Source: Burkholderia arboris
GTDB lineage: Bacteria; Pseudomonadota; Gammaproteobacteria; Burkholderiales; Burkholderiaceae
DNA: 64,000 bases
Direction of reading: 5' to 3'
NCBI RefSeq assembly: GCF_902499125.1
Contig: NZ_CABVPX010000041.1
Location: forward strand, 1-64,000
Shown here: one piece after another, positions 23,451 to 32,325 of the stretch
Numbering within the stretch: position 1 is the first letter of the stretch
How the letters are laid out: every line of letters starts with the position of its first letter
Notes under the pieces: generated by a model
Database searches by the model: none
The model's input: the letters and a program-made list of their open reading frames with translations, nothing else
Told to the model about the DNA's origin: nothing
Program-made: the position numbers and the translations under genes

Positions 23451-24308
23451 ATGACCGCCATTCGCAAGCTGCGTCTCGTCATTCACCTGTTGCGCGGCAT
23501 GGCGACCGTCGCGCTGCGTTTTTCGCACGTCACGCCCGCGCGCCGCGCCGAGATGACGCGCCGCTGGTCGCTCAAGATGCTGCGGATCTGCGGGATGCGC
23601 CTCGTCGTCCACAACGACGGCGCGCGGCTCGACGCGAGCGCGCTCGTGGTCGGCAATCACGTGTCGTGGCTCGACATCTATGCGGTCAACGCGTGGCGGC
23701 CGACGCCGTTCGTGTCGAAGGCCGAGGTGCGGCAGTGGCCGGTGGTCGGCTGGCTCGCCGAGAAGCTCGACACCGTGTTCCTGCAGCGCGAGAAGCGCAC
23801 CGAGGCGATGCGGATCATGCACGAGATGGCCGAGCGCCTGCGCAACGGCGGGCTGATGTGCGTGTTTCCGGAAGGGACGACGTCCGACGGCCAGGCGCTG
23901 CTGCCGTTCCACGCGAACCTGTTCCAGGCCGCGGTATCGGCCGGCTGCGCGGTGCAGCCGATCTGCCTGATGTACGAGGACGCGCAGCGGCGGCAGTCGG
24001 TCGCGCCGGCCTACACGGGCGAGCTGTCGCTCGGCAAGTCGCTCGACATGGTGCTGCGCGGCGGCCCGCTCGTCGCGCACCTGTACGTGTGCGAGCCGAT
24101 CGCGCCGGGCGGCGACCGGCGGACCACGTCCGCGGCGGCGCGCGACGCGATCGCGGCGGCGCTCGCGACGCTGCAGGAGAGGGTTGGCAAGCCGTCGGCC
24201 GAGTCGCTCGCGGAGCTGCAGAAGCATGCGTATCCGGCAACCGAGCTTGGTGCCGGCGGGGCAGGCGAGGCGGCAGCCGACGAGCCCGTGCCGGGGCGCG
24301 AGGGCTGA
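23451..24308 (+). CDS. plsC: 1-acyl-sn-glycerol-3-phosphate acyltransferase
   Basis: The protein has 285 residues. PlsC motifs: NHVSWLD (HX4D, near residue 65), and FPEGTTSDGQALLPFH (motif III). A hydrophobic N-terminal segment (LVIHLLRGMATVALRF) anchors it to the inner membrane. It acylates lysophosphatidate to phosphatidate. The last 30 residues are Ala/Gly/Glu-rich and not conserved-looking. It is 19 bp after pyrC' and likely co-transcribed. Confidence 0.93.
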   Translation: MTAIRKLRLVIHLLRGMATVALRFSHVTPARRAEMTRRWSLKMLRICGMRLVVHNDGARLDASALVVGNHVSWLDIYAVNAWRPTPFVSKAEVRQWPVVGWLAEKLDTVFLQREKRTEAMRIMHEMAERLRNGGLMCVFPEGTTSDGQALLPFHANLFQAAVSAGCAVQPICLMYEDAQRRQSVAPAYTGELSLGKSLDMVLRGGPLVAHLYVCEPIAPGGDRRTTSAAARDAIAAALATLQERVGKPSAESLAELQKHAYPATELGAGGAGEAAADEPVPGREG

Positions 24309-24340
24309 CACGCCGCCGGTTCACGCGAACGGGCGTGCCG

Positions 24341-25180
24341 TCACTCGCCGCCCGGCGAGCGGCATGCTTCGCATTGCACCTGCGTGACCGTGCGTTGCGC
24401 CGGATCGGCCGTCAGCCGTACGGCCGACAACTGGTTTCCCCATACGCATCCCGAATCGAGCGCGACCAGGTTCTCGCGCAGCATCAGGCCGAGTGCGGCC
24501 CAGTGTCCGAACACGACCGTCACGTCCTCCGTGCGGCGCCCCGGCACGTCGAACCACGGCAGGTAGCCGGGCGGCGCGCTGTCGGGGCCGCCGTTCGCCT
24601 TGAATTCCATTGCGCCGTCGGGCGTGCAGAAGCGCACGCGTGTGAACGCGTTGAATGCGACGCGCATCCGGTCGCGCTTCTTGAGATCGGGGCTCCATTG
24701 ATTGGGCTCGTTGCCGTACAGCTTCTGCAGCGTGTCGCGCCAGTCGGGCGCGCGCAGCGCGCGCTGCAGCTCGTCCGCGAGTTCGAGCGCGAGCGTGGTA
24801 TCCCATTGCGGCAACACGCCCGCGTGCACGAGCAGCATCCCGTGCTCCGCATGCACGAACGGGCGGTGGCGGACCCAGTCGAGCAGCGCGTCGGCGTCCG
24901 GCGCGTCGAGGATTTCGCCGATGGTGTCGCCCGGGCGCTCGGTGCGCAGGCCGGCCGAAACCGCGAGCAGGTGGAGGTCGTGATTGCCGAGCACGACGGT
25001 TGCGCGCGGGCCGAGGTCGACGAGCGCGCGCAGCGCGGCGAGCGAGCCCGGCCCGCGGTTGACGACGTCGCCGGCGAACCACAGCGGCGTACCGGCGGGC
25101 GCCGAAAGCTTTGCGTACAGCGCCTGGAAAGCGGAATGACAGCCCTGGAGGTCGCCGATGGCGATGGGGGTCGGAAGCAT
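24341..25180 (-). CDS. apaH: symmetrical bis(5'-nucleosyl)-tetraphosphatase
   Basis: The protein has 279 residues. It hydrolyses Ap4A to two ADP. Met 25180 (MLPTPIAIGDLQGCHSAF) is the family start; the 18-residue upstream extension is not family-like. Metallophosphatase motifs: IGDLQGC, WFAGDVVNRGPGSL, VLGNHDLHLL and the C-terminal VFGHWAALGL...LDSGCVWG. It is a single gene on the minus strand, converging on plsC (32-bp gap). In Burkholderia it marks the border of the O-antigen locus. Confidence 0.95.
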   Translation of the reverse strand: MLPTPIAIGDLQGCHSAFQALYAKLSAPAGTPLWFAGDVVNRGPGSLAALRALVDLGPRATVVLGNHDLHLLAVSAGLRTERPGDTIGEILDAPDADALLDWVRHRPFVHAEHGMLLVHAGVLPQWDTTLALELADELQRALRAPDWRDTLQKLYGNEPNQWSPDLKKRDRMRVAFNAFTRVRFCTPDGAMEFKANGGPDSAPPGYLPWFDVPGRRTEDVTVVFGHWAALGLMLRENLVALDSGCVWGNQLSAVRLTADPAQRTVTQVQCEACRSPGGE

Positions 25181-25523
25181 GAGGGTCGGATCGTGACGAA
25201 TCGGGATGAACTGAGAAAAAAATCGCATAAACACACGCGCGACGCAACAGTCGTTCCCCGTCGGAGCACGTGCGGGGCATGCGATTTTTCGTGACGCAAA
25301 GGGCCGGGGCGCTGTATCAAGTTGTTAGCAGCATGGAGTTGGCGCCGACTGGATTCCTATAATTGTCATTTTCGCTCCGAAATTAACATCTCGTGGCTTT
25401 GCCGGTCATGGCGACCGGTTAAAATGCCGGGCCTGATCGGCCGAGACTTGGCCACTGTGACATGACAGGGAGTGCGATGCGCGTCTGCCAGGCGCGCCGC
25501 ACATTATTACTAGAGGAAGTTTC
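25181..25523. promoter_or_regulatory. divergent apaH / rmlB intergenic region
   Basis: This is a 343-bp gap, AT-richer than average. It contains a TATAAT at 25358-25363 on the plus strand without a well-spaced -35 box, and further AT-rich stretches around 25365-25390. The O-antigen operon promoter probably lies here. AGAGGAAG sits just upstream of the rmlB ATG. No JUMPStart/ops sequence was recognised. Confidence 0.4.
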
Positions 25524-26585
25524 ATGATCCTGGTTACCGGCGGCGCGGGTTTTATCGGTGCCAATTTCGTACTCGACTGGGTGGCGGCTTCCGGTGAGGC
25601 CGTGCTCAATGTCGACAAGCTGACCTATGCGGGCAACCTGCGTACGCTGGCGCCGCTGGACGGGAATCCGGATCATGTGTTCGCCCGGGTCGACATCTGC
25701 GATCGCGCGGCACTCGATGCGCTGTTCGCCGCGCACAAGCCGCGCGCCGTGATCCACTTCGCCGCCGAAAGCCACGTCGACCGCTCGATCCACGGGCCGG
25801 CCGATTTCGTGCAGACCAACGTCGTCGGCACGTTCACGCTGCTCGAGGCGGCACGCATGCACTGGAACGGCCTGAACGAGACGGACAAGGCGGCCTTCCG
25901 CTTCCTGCACGTGTCGACCGACGAGGTGTTCGGGTCGCTGTCCGCGACCGATCCGCAATTCTCGGAGACGACCGCGTACGCGCCGAACAGCCCCTATTCG
26001 GCGACGAAGGCCGGCTCCGATCACCTGGTGCGTGCGTATCACCATACGTACGGCCTGCCGACGCTCACGACGAACTGCTCGAACAATTACGGCCCGTACC
26101 AGTTCCCGGAGAAGCTGATTCCGCTGATGATCGCGAATGCGCTCGCGGGCAAGCCGCTGCCGGTCTACGGCGATGGCCAGAACGTGCGCGACTGGCTGTA
26201 CGTCGGCGACCACTGCAGTGCGATCCGCGAAGTGCTCGCGCGCGGCGTGCCGGGCGAGACGTACAACATCGGCGGCTGGAACGAGAAGAAGAACCTCGAC
26301 GTCGTGCATACGCTGTGCGATCTGCTCGACGCGGCGCGGCCGAAGGCGGCGGGTTCGTATCGCGAGCAGATCACCTACGTGACGGACCGTCCGGGCCACG
26401 ACCGCCGTTACGCGATCGATGCGCGCAAGCTCGAGCGCGAGCTCGGCTGGAAGCCTGCAGAGACGTTCGAGACGGGGCTCGCGAAGACCGTGCGCTGGTA
26501 CCTCGACAACCAGGCATGGGTGGACGACGTCGCATCGGGCGATTACCGCAAGTGGGTCGAAACCAACTACGCGCAACGCACGTGA
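25524..26585 (+). CDS. rmlB: dTDP-glucose 4,6-dehydratase
   Basis: The protein has 353 residues. It converts dTDP-glucose to dTDP-4-keto-6-deoxyglucose, step 2 of dTDP-L-rhamnose synthesis. The NAD-binding GGAGFIGANF is at residues 7-16, HFAAESHVDRSI and HVSTDEVFGSL (catalytic Thr-Asp-Glu) follow, and the YSATK motif provides Tyr and Lys. First gene of the rmlBACD set; rmlA starts 11 bp after its stop. Confidence 0.97.
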   Translation: MILVTGGAGFIGANFVLDWVAASGEAVLNVDKLTYAGNLRTLAPLDGNPDHVFARVDICDRAALDALFAAHKPRAVIHFAAESHVDRSIHGPADFVQTNVVGTFTLLEAARMHWNGLNETDKAAFRFLHVSTDEVFGSLSATDPQFSETTAYAPNSPYSATKAGSDHLVRAYHHTYGLPTLTTNCSNNYGPYQFPEKLIPLMIANALAGKPLPVYGDGQNVRDWLYVGDHCSAIREVLARGVPGETYNIGGWNEKKNLDVVHTLCDLLDAARPKAAGSYREQITYVTDRPGHDRRYAIDARKLERELGWKPAETFETGLAKTVRWYLDNQAWVDDVASGDYRKWVETNYAQRT

Positions 26586-26596
26586 GGGTCTGATCG

Positions 26597-27490
26597 ATGG
26601 CACGTAAAGGCATTATCCTCGCCGGCGGCTCGGGCACGCGGCTCTATCCGATTACCTACTCGGTGTCGAAGCAGCTGCTCCCGGTGTACGACAAGCCGAT
26701 GATTTACTACCCGCTTTCGACGCTGATGCTCGCGGGCATTCGCGACGTGCTGATCATTTCGACGCCGGCGGATACGCCGCGCTTCCAGGCGTTGCTGGGC
26801 GACGGCTCGAAGTGGGGGATGAACCTGCAGTACGCGGTCCAGCCGTCGCCGGACGGGCTCGCGCAGGCGTTCATCATCGGGCGTGACTTCATCGGCAACG
26901 ATCCGAGCGCGCTCGTGCTCGGCGACAACATCTTCCACGGCAACGATCTCGCCAAGCAGCTGCTAGCGGCCAACGCGCGCACCGAAAGCGCGACCGTGTT
27001 CGCCTATCACGTGCAGGATCCGGAGCGCTACGGCATCGTCGAATTCGACGACCAGATGCGCGCGCTGTCGATCGAGGAGAAGCCGCTCCAGCCGCGCTCG
27101 CGCTACGCCGTGACCGGCCTCTATTTCTACGACAACGACGTGTGCGACATTGCGGCCGACATCAAGCCGTCGGCGCGCGGCGAACTGGAAATTACCGACG
27201 TCAATTCCCGTTATCTCGCGGCCGGCAAGCTGCAGGTGGAGATCATGGGGCGCGGCTATGCGTGGCTCGATACGGGCACGCACGATTCGCTGATGGAGGC
27301 CGCGGCTTTCATCGCAACCTTGCAGAAACGTCAGGGTCTCGTGGTCGCGTGTCCGGAGGAAATTGCATACCGACTGGGCTGGATCGATGCCGAGCGCCTG
27401 CTGGAGCTTGCAGCGCCGCTCGCCAAGAACGGGTACGGGCAATATCTGAAGAACCTACTGACGGAAAAGATCCTATGGCAATCACGGTAA
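26597..27490 (+). CDS. rmlA: glucose-1-phosphate thymidylyltransferase
   Basis: The protein has 297 residues. It makes dTDP-glucose from dTTP and glucose-1-phosphate. Signature LAGGSGTRLYPIT at about 8-20, then VYDKPMIYYPLSTLM, QPSPDGLAQAF, LGDNIFHG and the C-terminal EEIAYRLGWI. Length and motifs are standard. The last 16 bp overlap the start of rmlC. Confidence 0.97.
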   Translation: MARKGIILAGGSGTRLYPITYSVSKQLLPVYDKPMIYYPLSTLMLAGIRDVLIISTPADTPRFQALLGDGSKWGMNLQYAVQPSPDGLAQAFIIGRDFIGNDPSALVLGDNIFHGNDLAKQLLAANARTESATVFAYHVQDPERYGIVEFDDQMRALSIEEKPLQPRSRYAVTGLYFYDNDVCDIAADIKPSARGELEITDVNSRYLAAGKLQVEIMGRGYAWLDTGTHDSLMEAAAFIATLQKRQGLVVACPEEIAYRLGWIDAERLLELAAPLAKNGYGQYLKNLLTEKILWQSR

Positions 27491-28023
27491 CTTCCACGGC
27501 AATTCCAGACGTCAAGCTGATCGAACCCAGGGTCTTCGGCGACGCTCGCGGGTACTTCTTCGAGAGCTTCAATCAGCGGGAATTCCGTGAGCAGGTTGCG
27601 GATGTCGAGTTCGTTCAGGACAACGAGTCGCGCTCGGGCAAATCGGTGCTGCGCGGGATGCACTATCAGATCAGCCATGCGCAGGGCAAGCTGGTCCGCG
27701 TCGTCGAAGGCGACGTGTTCGACGTCGCCGTCGATCTGCGCCGTTCGTCGCCGACCTTCGGCAAATGGGTCGGCAGCGTGCTGTCGGCGGAAAACCACCT
27801 GCAGATGTGGGTGCCCGCCGGATTTGCGCACGGCTTTCTGGTGATGTCCGAGACGGCGACGTTCCAGTACAAGACGACCGATTTCTGGTATCCCGAATTC
27901 GAGCGCGTGCTGCTGTGGAACGATGCGCAGGTCGGCATCGACTGGCCGCTCGACGGCGATCCGATGGTCGCGCCGAAGGATCTCGCCGGCACCGTGCTGG
28001 CGGATCTGGAGACCTACGCATGA
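27475..28023 (+). CDS. rmlC: dTDP-4-dehydrorhamnose 3,5-epimerase
   Basis: The protein has 182 residues. Start ATG 27475 (MAITVTSTAIPDVKLIEPRV) lies inside the end of rmlA. Motifs: GYFFESFNQREF, NESRSGKSVLRGMHYQ (catalytic His region), VVEGDVFDVAVDLR, WVPAGFAHGFLV and DFWYPEFER. It performs the double epimerisation in the dTDP-L-rhamnose pathway. Its stop overlaps the rmlD start. Confidence 0.97.
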   Translation: MAITVTSTAIPDVKLIEPRVFGDARGYFFESFNQREFREQVADVEFVQDNESRSGKSVLRGMHYQISHAQGKLVRVVEGDVFDVAVDLRRSSPTFGKWVGSVLSAENHLQMWVPAGFAHGFLVMSETATFQYKTTDFWYPEFERVLLWNDAQVGIDWPLDGDPMVAPKDLAGTVLADLETYA

Positions 28024-28916
28024 AGATTCTCGTGACGGGGGCGAACGGGCAGGTCGGATGGGAGCTCGTCCGCGCGCTGCAGCCGCTGGGTGAGGTGGTC
28101 GCCGCGACGCGTCACGCCGTCGATCTCGGCGACGCGGCTGCCGTCGGCGCGTATGTCGACGCGCTCGCGCCCGATCTCGTGGTCAACGCGGCCGCCTATA
28201 CGGCGGTGGATCGCGCCGAGGACGAGCCCGACGCTGCGTTCGCGATCAATCGCGACGCGGTGGCCGTGCTCGCGCAGGCCGCCCGCAAGCGCGGCGCATT
28301 GCTGATCCATTTCTCGACCGACTATGTGTTCGACGGAAGCAAGCGGACGCCGTATGCCGAAAGCGACGCCGTGTGCCCGCTGAACGTCTACGGCGCGAGC
28401 AAGCTGGCCGGGGAACAGGCGATCGCCGCAGCCGGCGGCGACTGGCTCGTGTTCCGCACGTCGTGGGTGTATGCGTCGCGCGGGCAGAATTTTCTGCGCA
28501 CGATGCTCCGGCTCGGCGCGAGTCGCGAGACGCTGTCCGTCGTCAGCGACCAGTTCGGCGCGCCGACGAGCGCGCGCATGATTGCCGACCTGACCGCGCA
28601 CGCGGCGGCGAAAGCGCTTGCCGAGCGGCGGGCGGGATCGTTCGCGAGCGGCCTGTATCACATGACGGCGCAGGGCGAGACGACGTGGCACGCGTTTGCC
28701 GAAGCCATTTTCGCCGGCGCCAGACGCCTGTCCCCGCAGGTCGACCTGTCGATCCGCGAGGTGACGCCGATCCCCGCGGCCGACTATCCGGCGAAGACCG
28801 CGCGTCCGGCCTTTTCGGTGCTCGACAACACGCGGTTCGACGAGCGTTTCGGATTGCATCGGCCGCAGTGGTCGGACGGGCTTGCGCTTGTCCTCGCGGA
28901 ACTGTTCGATGCCTGA
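28020..28916 (+). CDS. rmlD: dTDP-4-dehydrorhamnose reductase
   Basis: The protein has 298 residues. NADPH-dependent last step to dTDP-L-rhamnose. Rossmann motif LVTGANGQVGWEL at 4-16, VNAAAYTAVDRAED, STDYVFDG and YGASKLAGE (Tyr/Lys pair). ATG 28020 overlaps the rmlC TGA. After it comes a 76-bp gap before wzm. Confidence 0.97.
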   Translation: MKILVTGANGQVGWELVRALQPLGEVVAATRHAVDLGDAAAVGAYVDALAPDLVVNAAAYTAVDRAEDEPDAAFAINRDAVAVLAQAARKRGALLIHFSTDYVFDGSKRTPYAESDAVCPLNVYGASKLAGEQAIAAAGGDWLVFRTSWVYASRGQNFLRTMLRLGASRETLSVVSDQFGAPTSARMIADLTAHAAAKALAERRAGSFASGLYHMTAQGETTWHAFAEAIFAGARRLSPQVDLSIREVTPIPAADYPAKTARPAFSVLDNTRFDERFGLHRPQWSDGLALVLAELFDA

Positions 28917-28992
28917 TGCCGCCCGGCCCGGGCGGCGCACATCCCAATTCATGCCGCGTCGTGCGTGCGGCATGACCTAGCTAGAGATTGTC

Positions 28993-29799
28993 ATGCGGGA
29001 ACTCATTCAACCATCACTCCCCATCTGGCGGCATCGCCGCCTGATCCTCCAAATGGCGCGCCGCGAAGTGGTCGGCCGCTATCGCGGCTCGGTGCTCGGC
29101 CTGCTGTGGTCGTTCTTCAACCCGCTGCTGCTGCTGACCGTCTACACGTTCGTGTTCAGCGTGATCTTCAAGGCGCGCTGGAACACCGGATCCGATTCGA
29201 AGACCGAATTCGCCGTCGTGCTGTTCGTCGGGATGATCATGTTCCAGGTGTTCTCGGAAGCCGTGAACCGTGCGCCGTCGCTCATCATCAGTAACGCGAA
29301 CTACGTGAAGAAGGTCGTGTTCCCGCTCGAGGTGCTGCCGGTCGTCGCGTTGCTCGTCGCGTTGTTCCATGCCGGGATCAGCTTCTGCGTGCTGGTGCTC
29401 GCGATGCTCGTGCTGGGTTTCCCCGTGCACGCGACGATCGTGTATTTCCCGCTGATCGTGTTGCCGTTCATCCTGTTTACCCTCGGCGTCTGCTGGTTCC
29501 TGGCGTCGCTGGGCGTGTTCATCCAGGACATCGGCCAGTCGATCGGGCTCGTAACGACGGTGCTGATGTTCCTGACGCCGGTGTTCTACCCGGTGAGCTC
29601 GTTGCCGGCCCATTACCAGCGTATCGTCGGGATGAATCCGCTCGCGTTCGTCATCGAGCAAAGCCGCAACGTCGTCATCTTTGGGACCGTGCCGAGCTGG
29701 ACCGGTGTGTTGTTGATGATGGTCGTCAGTGTCGTCGTCGCGGCGCTGGGCTACCAATGGTTTAATCGCACGAGGAAAGGATTCGCAGATGTCCTCTGA
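28993..29799 (+). CDS. wzm: O-antigen ABC transporter permease
   Basis: The protein has 268 residues with six predicted membrane helices (for example LLTVYTFVFSVIF, VVALLVALFHAGISFCVLVLAMLVLG and the last helix VLLMMVVSVVVAALGY) and the ABC2-type pattern ARREVVGRYRGSVLGLLWSFFNPLLLL. With Wzt it moves completed lipid-linked O-polysaccharide across the inner membrane. It ends 11 bp inside wzt, so the two are coupled. This identifies the O-antigen as ABC-transporter dependent. Confidence 0.95.
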   Translation: MRELIQPSLPIWRHRRLILQMARREVVGRYRGSVLGLLWSFFNPLLLLTVYTFVFSVIFKARWNTGSDSKTEFAVVLFVGMIMFQVFSEAVNRAPSLIISNANYVKKVVFPLEVLPVVALLVALFHAGISFCVLVLAMLVLGFPVHATIVYFPLIVLPFILFTLGVCWFLASLGVFIQDIGQSIGLVTTVLMFLTPVFYPVSSLPAHYQRIVGMNPLAFVIEQSRNVVIFGTVPSWTGVLLMMVVSVVVAALGYQWFNRTRKGFADVL

Positions 29800-31102
29800 T
29801 CTCGCAGTCAGCGTGAAGGACCTGAGCAAGGTCTTTCATATTTACGATAGCCCGCGCGCGCGCCTGTTGCAGATGCTGTTCGGCGCCCGCAAGCAGTACT
29901 ACCGGGAATTCTGGGCGCTGCGCGACATCTCGTTCGACATCGCACGTGGCGAGACGATCGGGATCGTCGGTCACAACGGCTCCGGAAAATCCACGCTGCT
30001 GCAGGTGATCTCGGGGACACTCTCGCCGAGCGCCGGCCACGTCGAAACGAACGGCAAGGTCGCCGCGCTGCTCGAGCTCGGGTCGGGCTTCAACCCCGAA
30101 TTCACCGGCCGCGAGAACGTGATGCTGTACGGCCAGATTCTCGGGATGAGCGAAGAGGAGCTGGAAGAGAAGTATCCGGCGATCGTCGAATTCTCCGAGA
30201 TCGGCGATTTCGTCAACCAGCCGTTGAAGACCTATTCGTCGGGCATGTACGTGCGCCTGGCATTCTCGGTCGCGATCCACGTCAATCCGGACATCCTGAT
30301 CGTCGATGAAGCACTGTCGGTCGGCGACGCGTTGTTCCAGGCAAAGTGCATGGCCGTGATGAAGAAGCTGATGGATCGCGGCACGACGCTGCTGTTCGTC
30401 AGCCACGATCCGGGCTCGGTGAAGGCGCTGTGCAACCGCGCGATCCTGCTCGATCACGGCAACATGCTGGCCGTCGGCTCGACGGACCATGTGATCGAAT
30501 CGTATTACTCGTCCTACGTCCGCAAGAAGCAGCACGTGATCGAGGACGCCGATGCGCCGGCGGCGCAGATCGCCGAACTCGACGCCGGCCTCAACGACGG
30601 TGCGGACGAGTTCCAGAAGCAGGCGGCGTTCCAGCGGATCCGCAACGGCCGCGCGAGCTTCGTCAACGTGCAGTTGCTGAACGAACAGGGCCGCGCGACG
30701 CGCCAGGTCACGTACGGCGACACCGTGACGCTGCGCATGGTCGTGAGCATCGAGGAAGATTTGCCGCTGCTCGCGTTCGGCTATCACCTGCGCGACAAGA
30801 ACGGCTTCGATATCGCGTACTCGGACACCGGTCTCGAGCATGCGCATTTGTACGACCTGCACGCGGGCGAAGTTCACGTGGTCGACTGGACGTTCAAGGT
30901 GTCGCTGCGCGGCGGCGATTACAGCATCAGCGCGGCGACGTCGGTGCCGACGGACCTGAGCATCGGCCAGGTCGACACGTGCGATCATGTGCCGATCGCC
31001 GTGCAGTTCAACGTCTCGCGCGGCACCTACCTGCCGCTGTATGGCGCCGTGCATTTCGACAACAAGGTCCAGACGCGGCTGTTGTCGAAGACGGTGGCCT
31101 GA
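29789..31102 (+). CDS. wzt: O-antigen ABC transporter ATP-binding protein with C-terminal glycan-binding domain
   Basis: The protein has 437 residues. Start ATG 29789 overlaps wzm; the open frame before it lies inside wzm. The ATPase domain (about 1-240) has GIVGHNGSGKSTLL, the divergent signature TYSSGMYVRLAFSVAI and ILIVDEALSVGD, all typical of Wzt/KpsT. After a linker, residues about 280-437 form the extra beta-rich domain that in Wzt proteins recognises the capped non-reducing end of the O-chain (VTYGDTVTLRMVVSIEEDLPLL, GGDYSISAATS). No separate capping methyltransferase or kinase gene is seen nearby. Confidence 0.95.
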   Translation: MSSDLAVSVKDLSKVFHIYDSPRARLLQMLFGARKQYYREFWALRDISFDIARGETIGIVGHNGSGKSTLLQVISGTLSPSAGHVETNGKVAALLELGSGFNPEFTGRENVMLYGQILGMSEEELEEKYPAIVEFSEIGDFVNQPLKTYSSGMYVRLAFSVAIHVNPDILIVDEALSVGDALFQAKCMAVMKKLMDRGTTLLFVSHDPGSVKALCNRAILLDHGNMLAVGSTDHVIESYYSSYVRKKQHVIEDADAPAAQIAELDAGLNDGADEFQKQAAFQRIRNGRASFVNVQLLNEQGRATRQVTYGDTVTLRMVVSIEEDLPLLAFGYHLRDKNGFDIAYSDTGLEHAHLYDLHAGEVHVVDWTFKVSLRGGDYSISAATSVPTDLSIGQVDTCDHVPIAVQFNVSRGTYLPLYGAVHFDNKVQTRLLSKTVA

Positions 31103-31179
31103 CGCAGCGTTGGCCGGCAGTGGATCCGGCGCCGGGGCCGGCGTGCGGATCCGCACGAGGAATCAATCAGGAGCGCCCT

Positions 31180-32325
31180 ATGAGACAAAAGCCGGATGGT
31201 TTCGCCAATCCGATCTATGTGACGAGACCGATGTTGCCGCCGCTCGGCGAGTTCACGTCGCAGCTGGAAGACATCTGGGACAGCGCGTGGCTGACGAACG
31301 GCGGGGCGAAGCACGTCGCGCTGGAAGCCGCGCTCGCGAAGCGGCTCGGCGCCCGGCATTTCTCGCTGTTCAACAACGGGACGAGCGCGCTGCTCGTCGC
31401 CTGCCAGGCGCTGCGGCTCGCCGGTGAAGTCATCACGACGCCGTTCACGTTTCCCGCGACGCCGCATGTGCTGCACTGGAACAACGTGACGCCGGTGTTC
31501 TGCGACATCGACGAGGACACGCTGACCATCGATCCGGCCGTGGCCGAAGCGCTGATCACGCCGCGCACGACGGGCGTGCTCGGCGTGCACGTCTACGGGA
31601 TGCCGTGCGACGTGAAGGCGTTCGAGCGCATTCGCGAGCAGTACGGCGTCAAGGTGCTCTACGACGGCGCGCACGCGTTCGGCACGGAAATCGACGGCAA
31701 GCCGGTGGCCGAGTTCGGCGACGCGACGATGTACAGCTTCCATGCGACGAAGCTGTTTCATTCGGCCGAGGGCGGCGGGCTGGCGATGGCGGACGAAGCG
31801 ATGAAGCGGCGCGTCGATCTGCTGAAGAATTTCGGCATCTTGAACGAAACCGAAGTCATCATGCCGGGCACCAACGGCAAGATGAACGAAGTGCAGGCGG
31901 CACTGGGCCTCGTCAATCTCGCCCATTACGATGCGGAGCATGCCGCGCGGCAACGCGTGGCGCAGGTTTACCTGAGCCGCCTGGACGAGATTCCCGGCAT
32001 CACGTGCTTCCGGCTGCCGCCGAACGTCGGCCACAGCATGCAGTATTTCATCGTGCGCGTGAACCCGCAGGCATGCGGCGTGTCGCGCGACCAGTTGTAC
32101 GACACGCTGAAGCAGTTCAACGTGTTTTCGCGGCGCTATTTCTACCCGCTTTGCAGCGAGCACAATTGCTACCGCGCGCTGCCGAGCGCTGATCCGGGTC
32201 GCCTGCCGGTTGCGACGCGCGTGTCCCGCGAAGTGCTGGCGTTGCCGTTATACGGCGAGCTTGGGGAAGACGGGGCGAATCGCATCGTCGACATCATTCA
32301 ATACATCTGCAATGGCAAACAATAA
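31180..32325 (+). CDS. vioA: DegT/DnrJ/EryC1/StrS sugar aminotransferase, VioA-like
   Basis: The protein has 381 residues. A PLP-dependent nucleotide-sugar aminotransferase. DNA-level start is ATG 31180 behind CAGGAG. Motifs: LFNNGTSALLVACQAL (cofactor phosphate), FTFPATPHVLHW, VLYDGAHAFG (Asp), and SFHATKLFHSAEGGGL with PLP-lysine at about residue 191. Sequence style and position fit VioA, which makes dTDP-4-amino-4,6-dideoxyglucose from the RmlB product, so it would branch from the rhamnose pathway. Substrate assignment is inference. No N-acetyltransferase gene is adjacent. Confidence 0.85.
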   Translation: MRQKPDGFANPIYVTRPMLPPLGEFTSQLEDIWDSAWLTNGGAKHVALEAALAKRLGARHFSLFNNGTSALLVACQALRLAGEVITTPFTFPATPHVLHWNNVTPVFCDIDEDTLTIDPAVAEALITPRTTGVLGVHVYGMPCDVKAFERIREQYGVKVLYDGAHAFGTEIDGKPVAEFGDATMYSFHATKLFHSAEGGGLAMADEAMKRRVDLLKNFGILNETEVIMPGTNGKMNEVQAALGLVNLAHYDAEHAARQRVAQVYLSRLDEIPGITCFRLPPNVGHSMQYFIVRVNPQACGVSRDQLYDTLKQFNVFSRRYFYPLCSEHNCYRALPSADPGRLPVATRVSREVLALPLYGELGEDGANRIVDIIQYICNGKQ

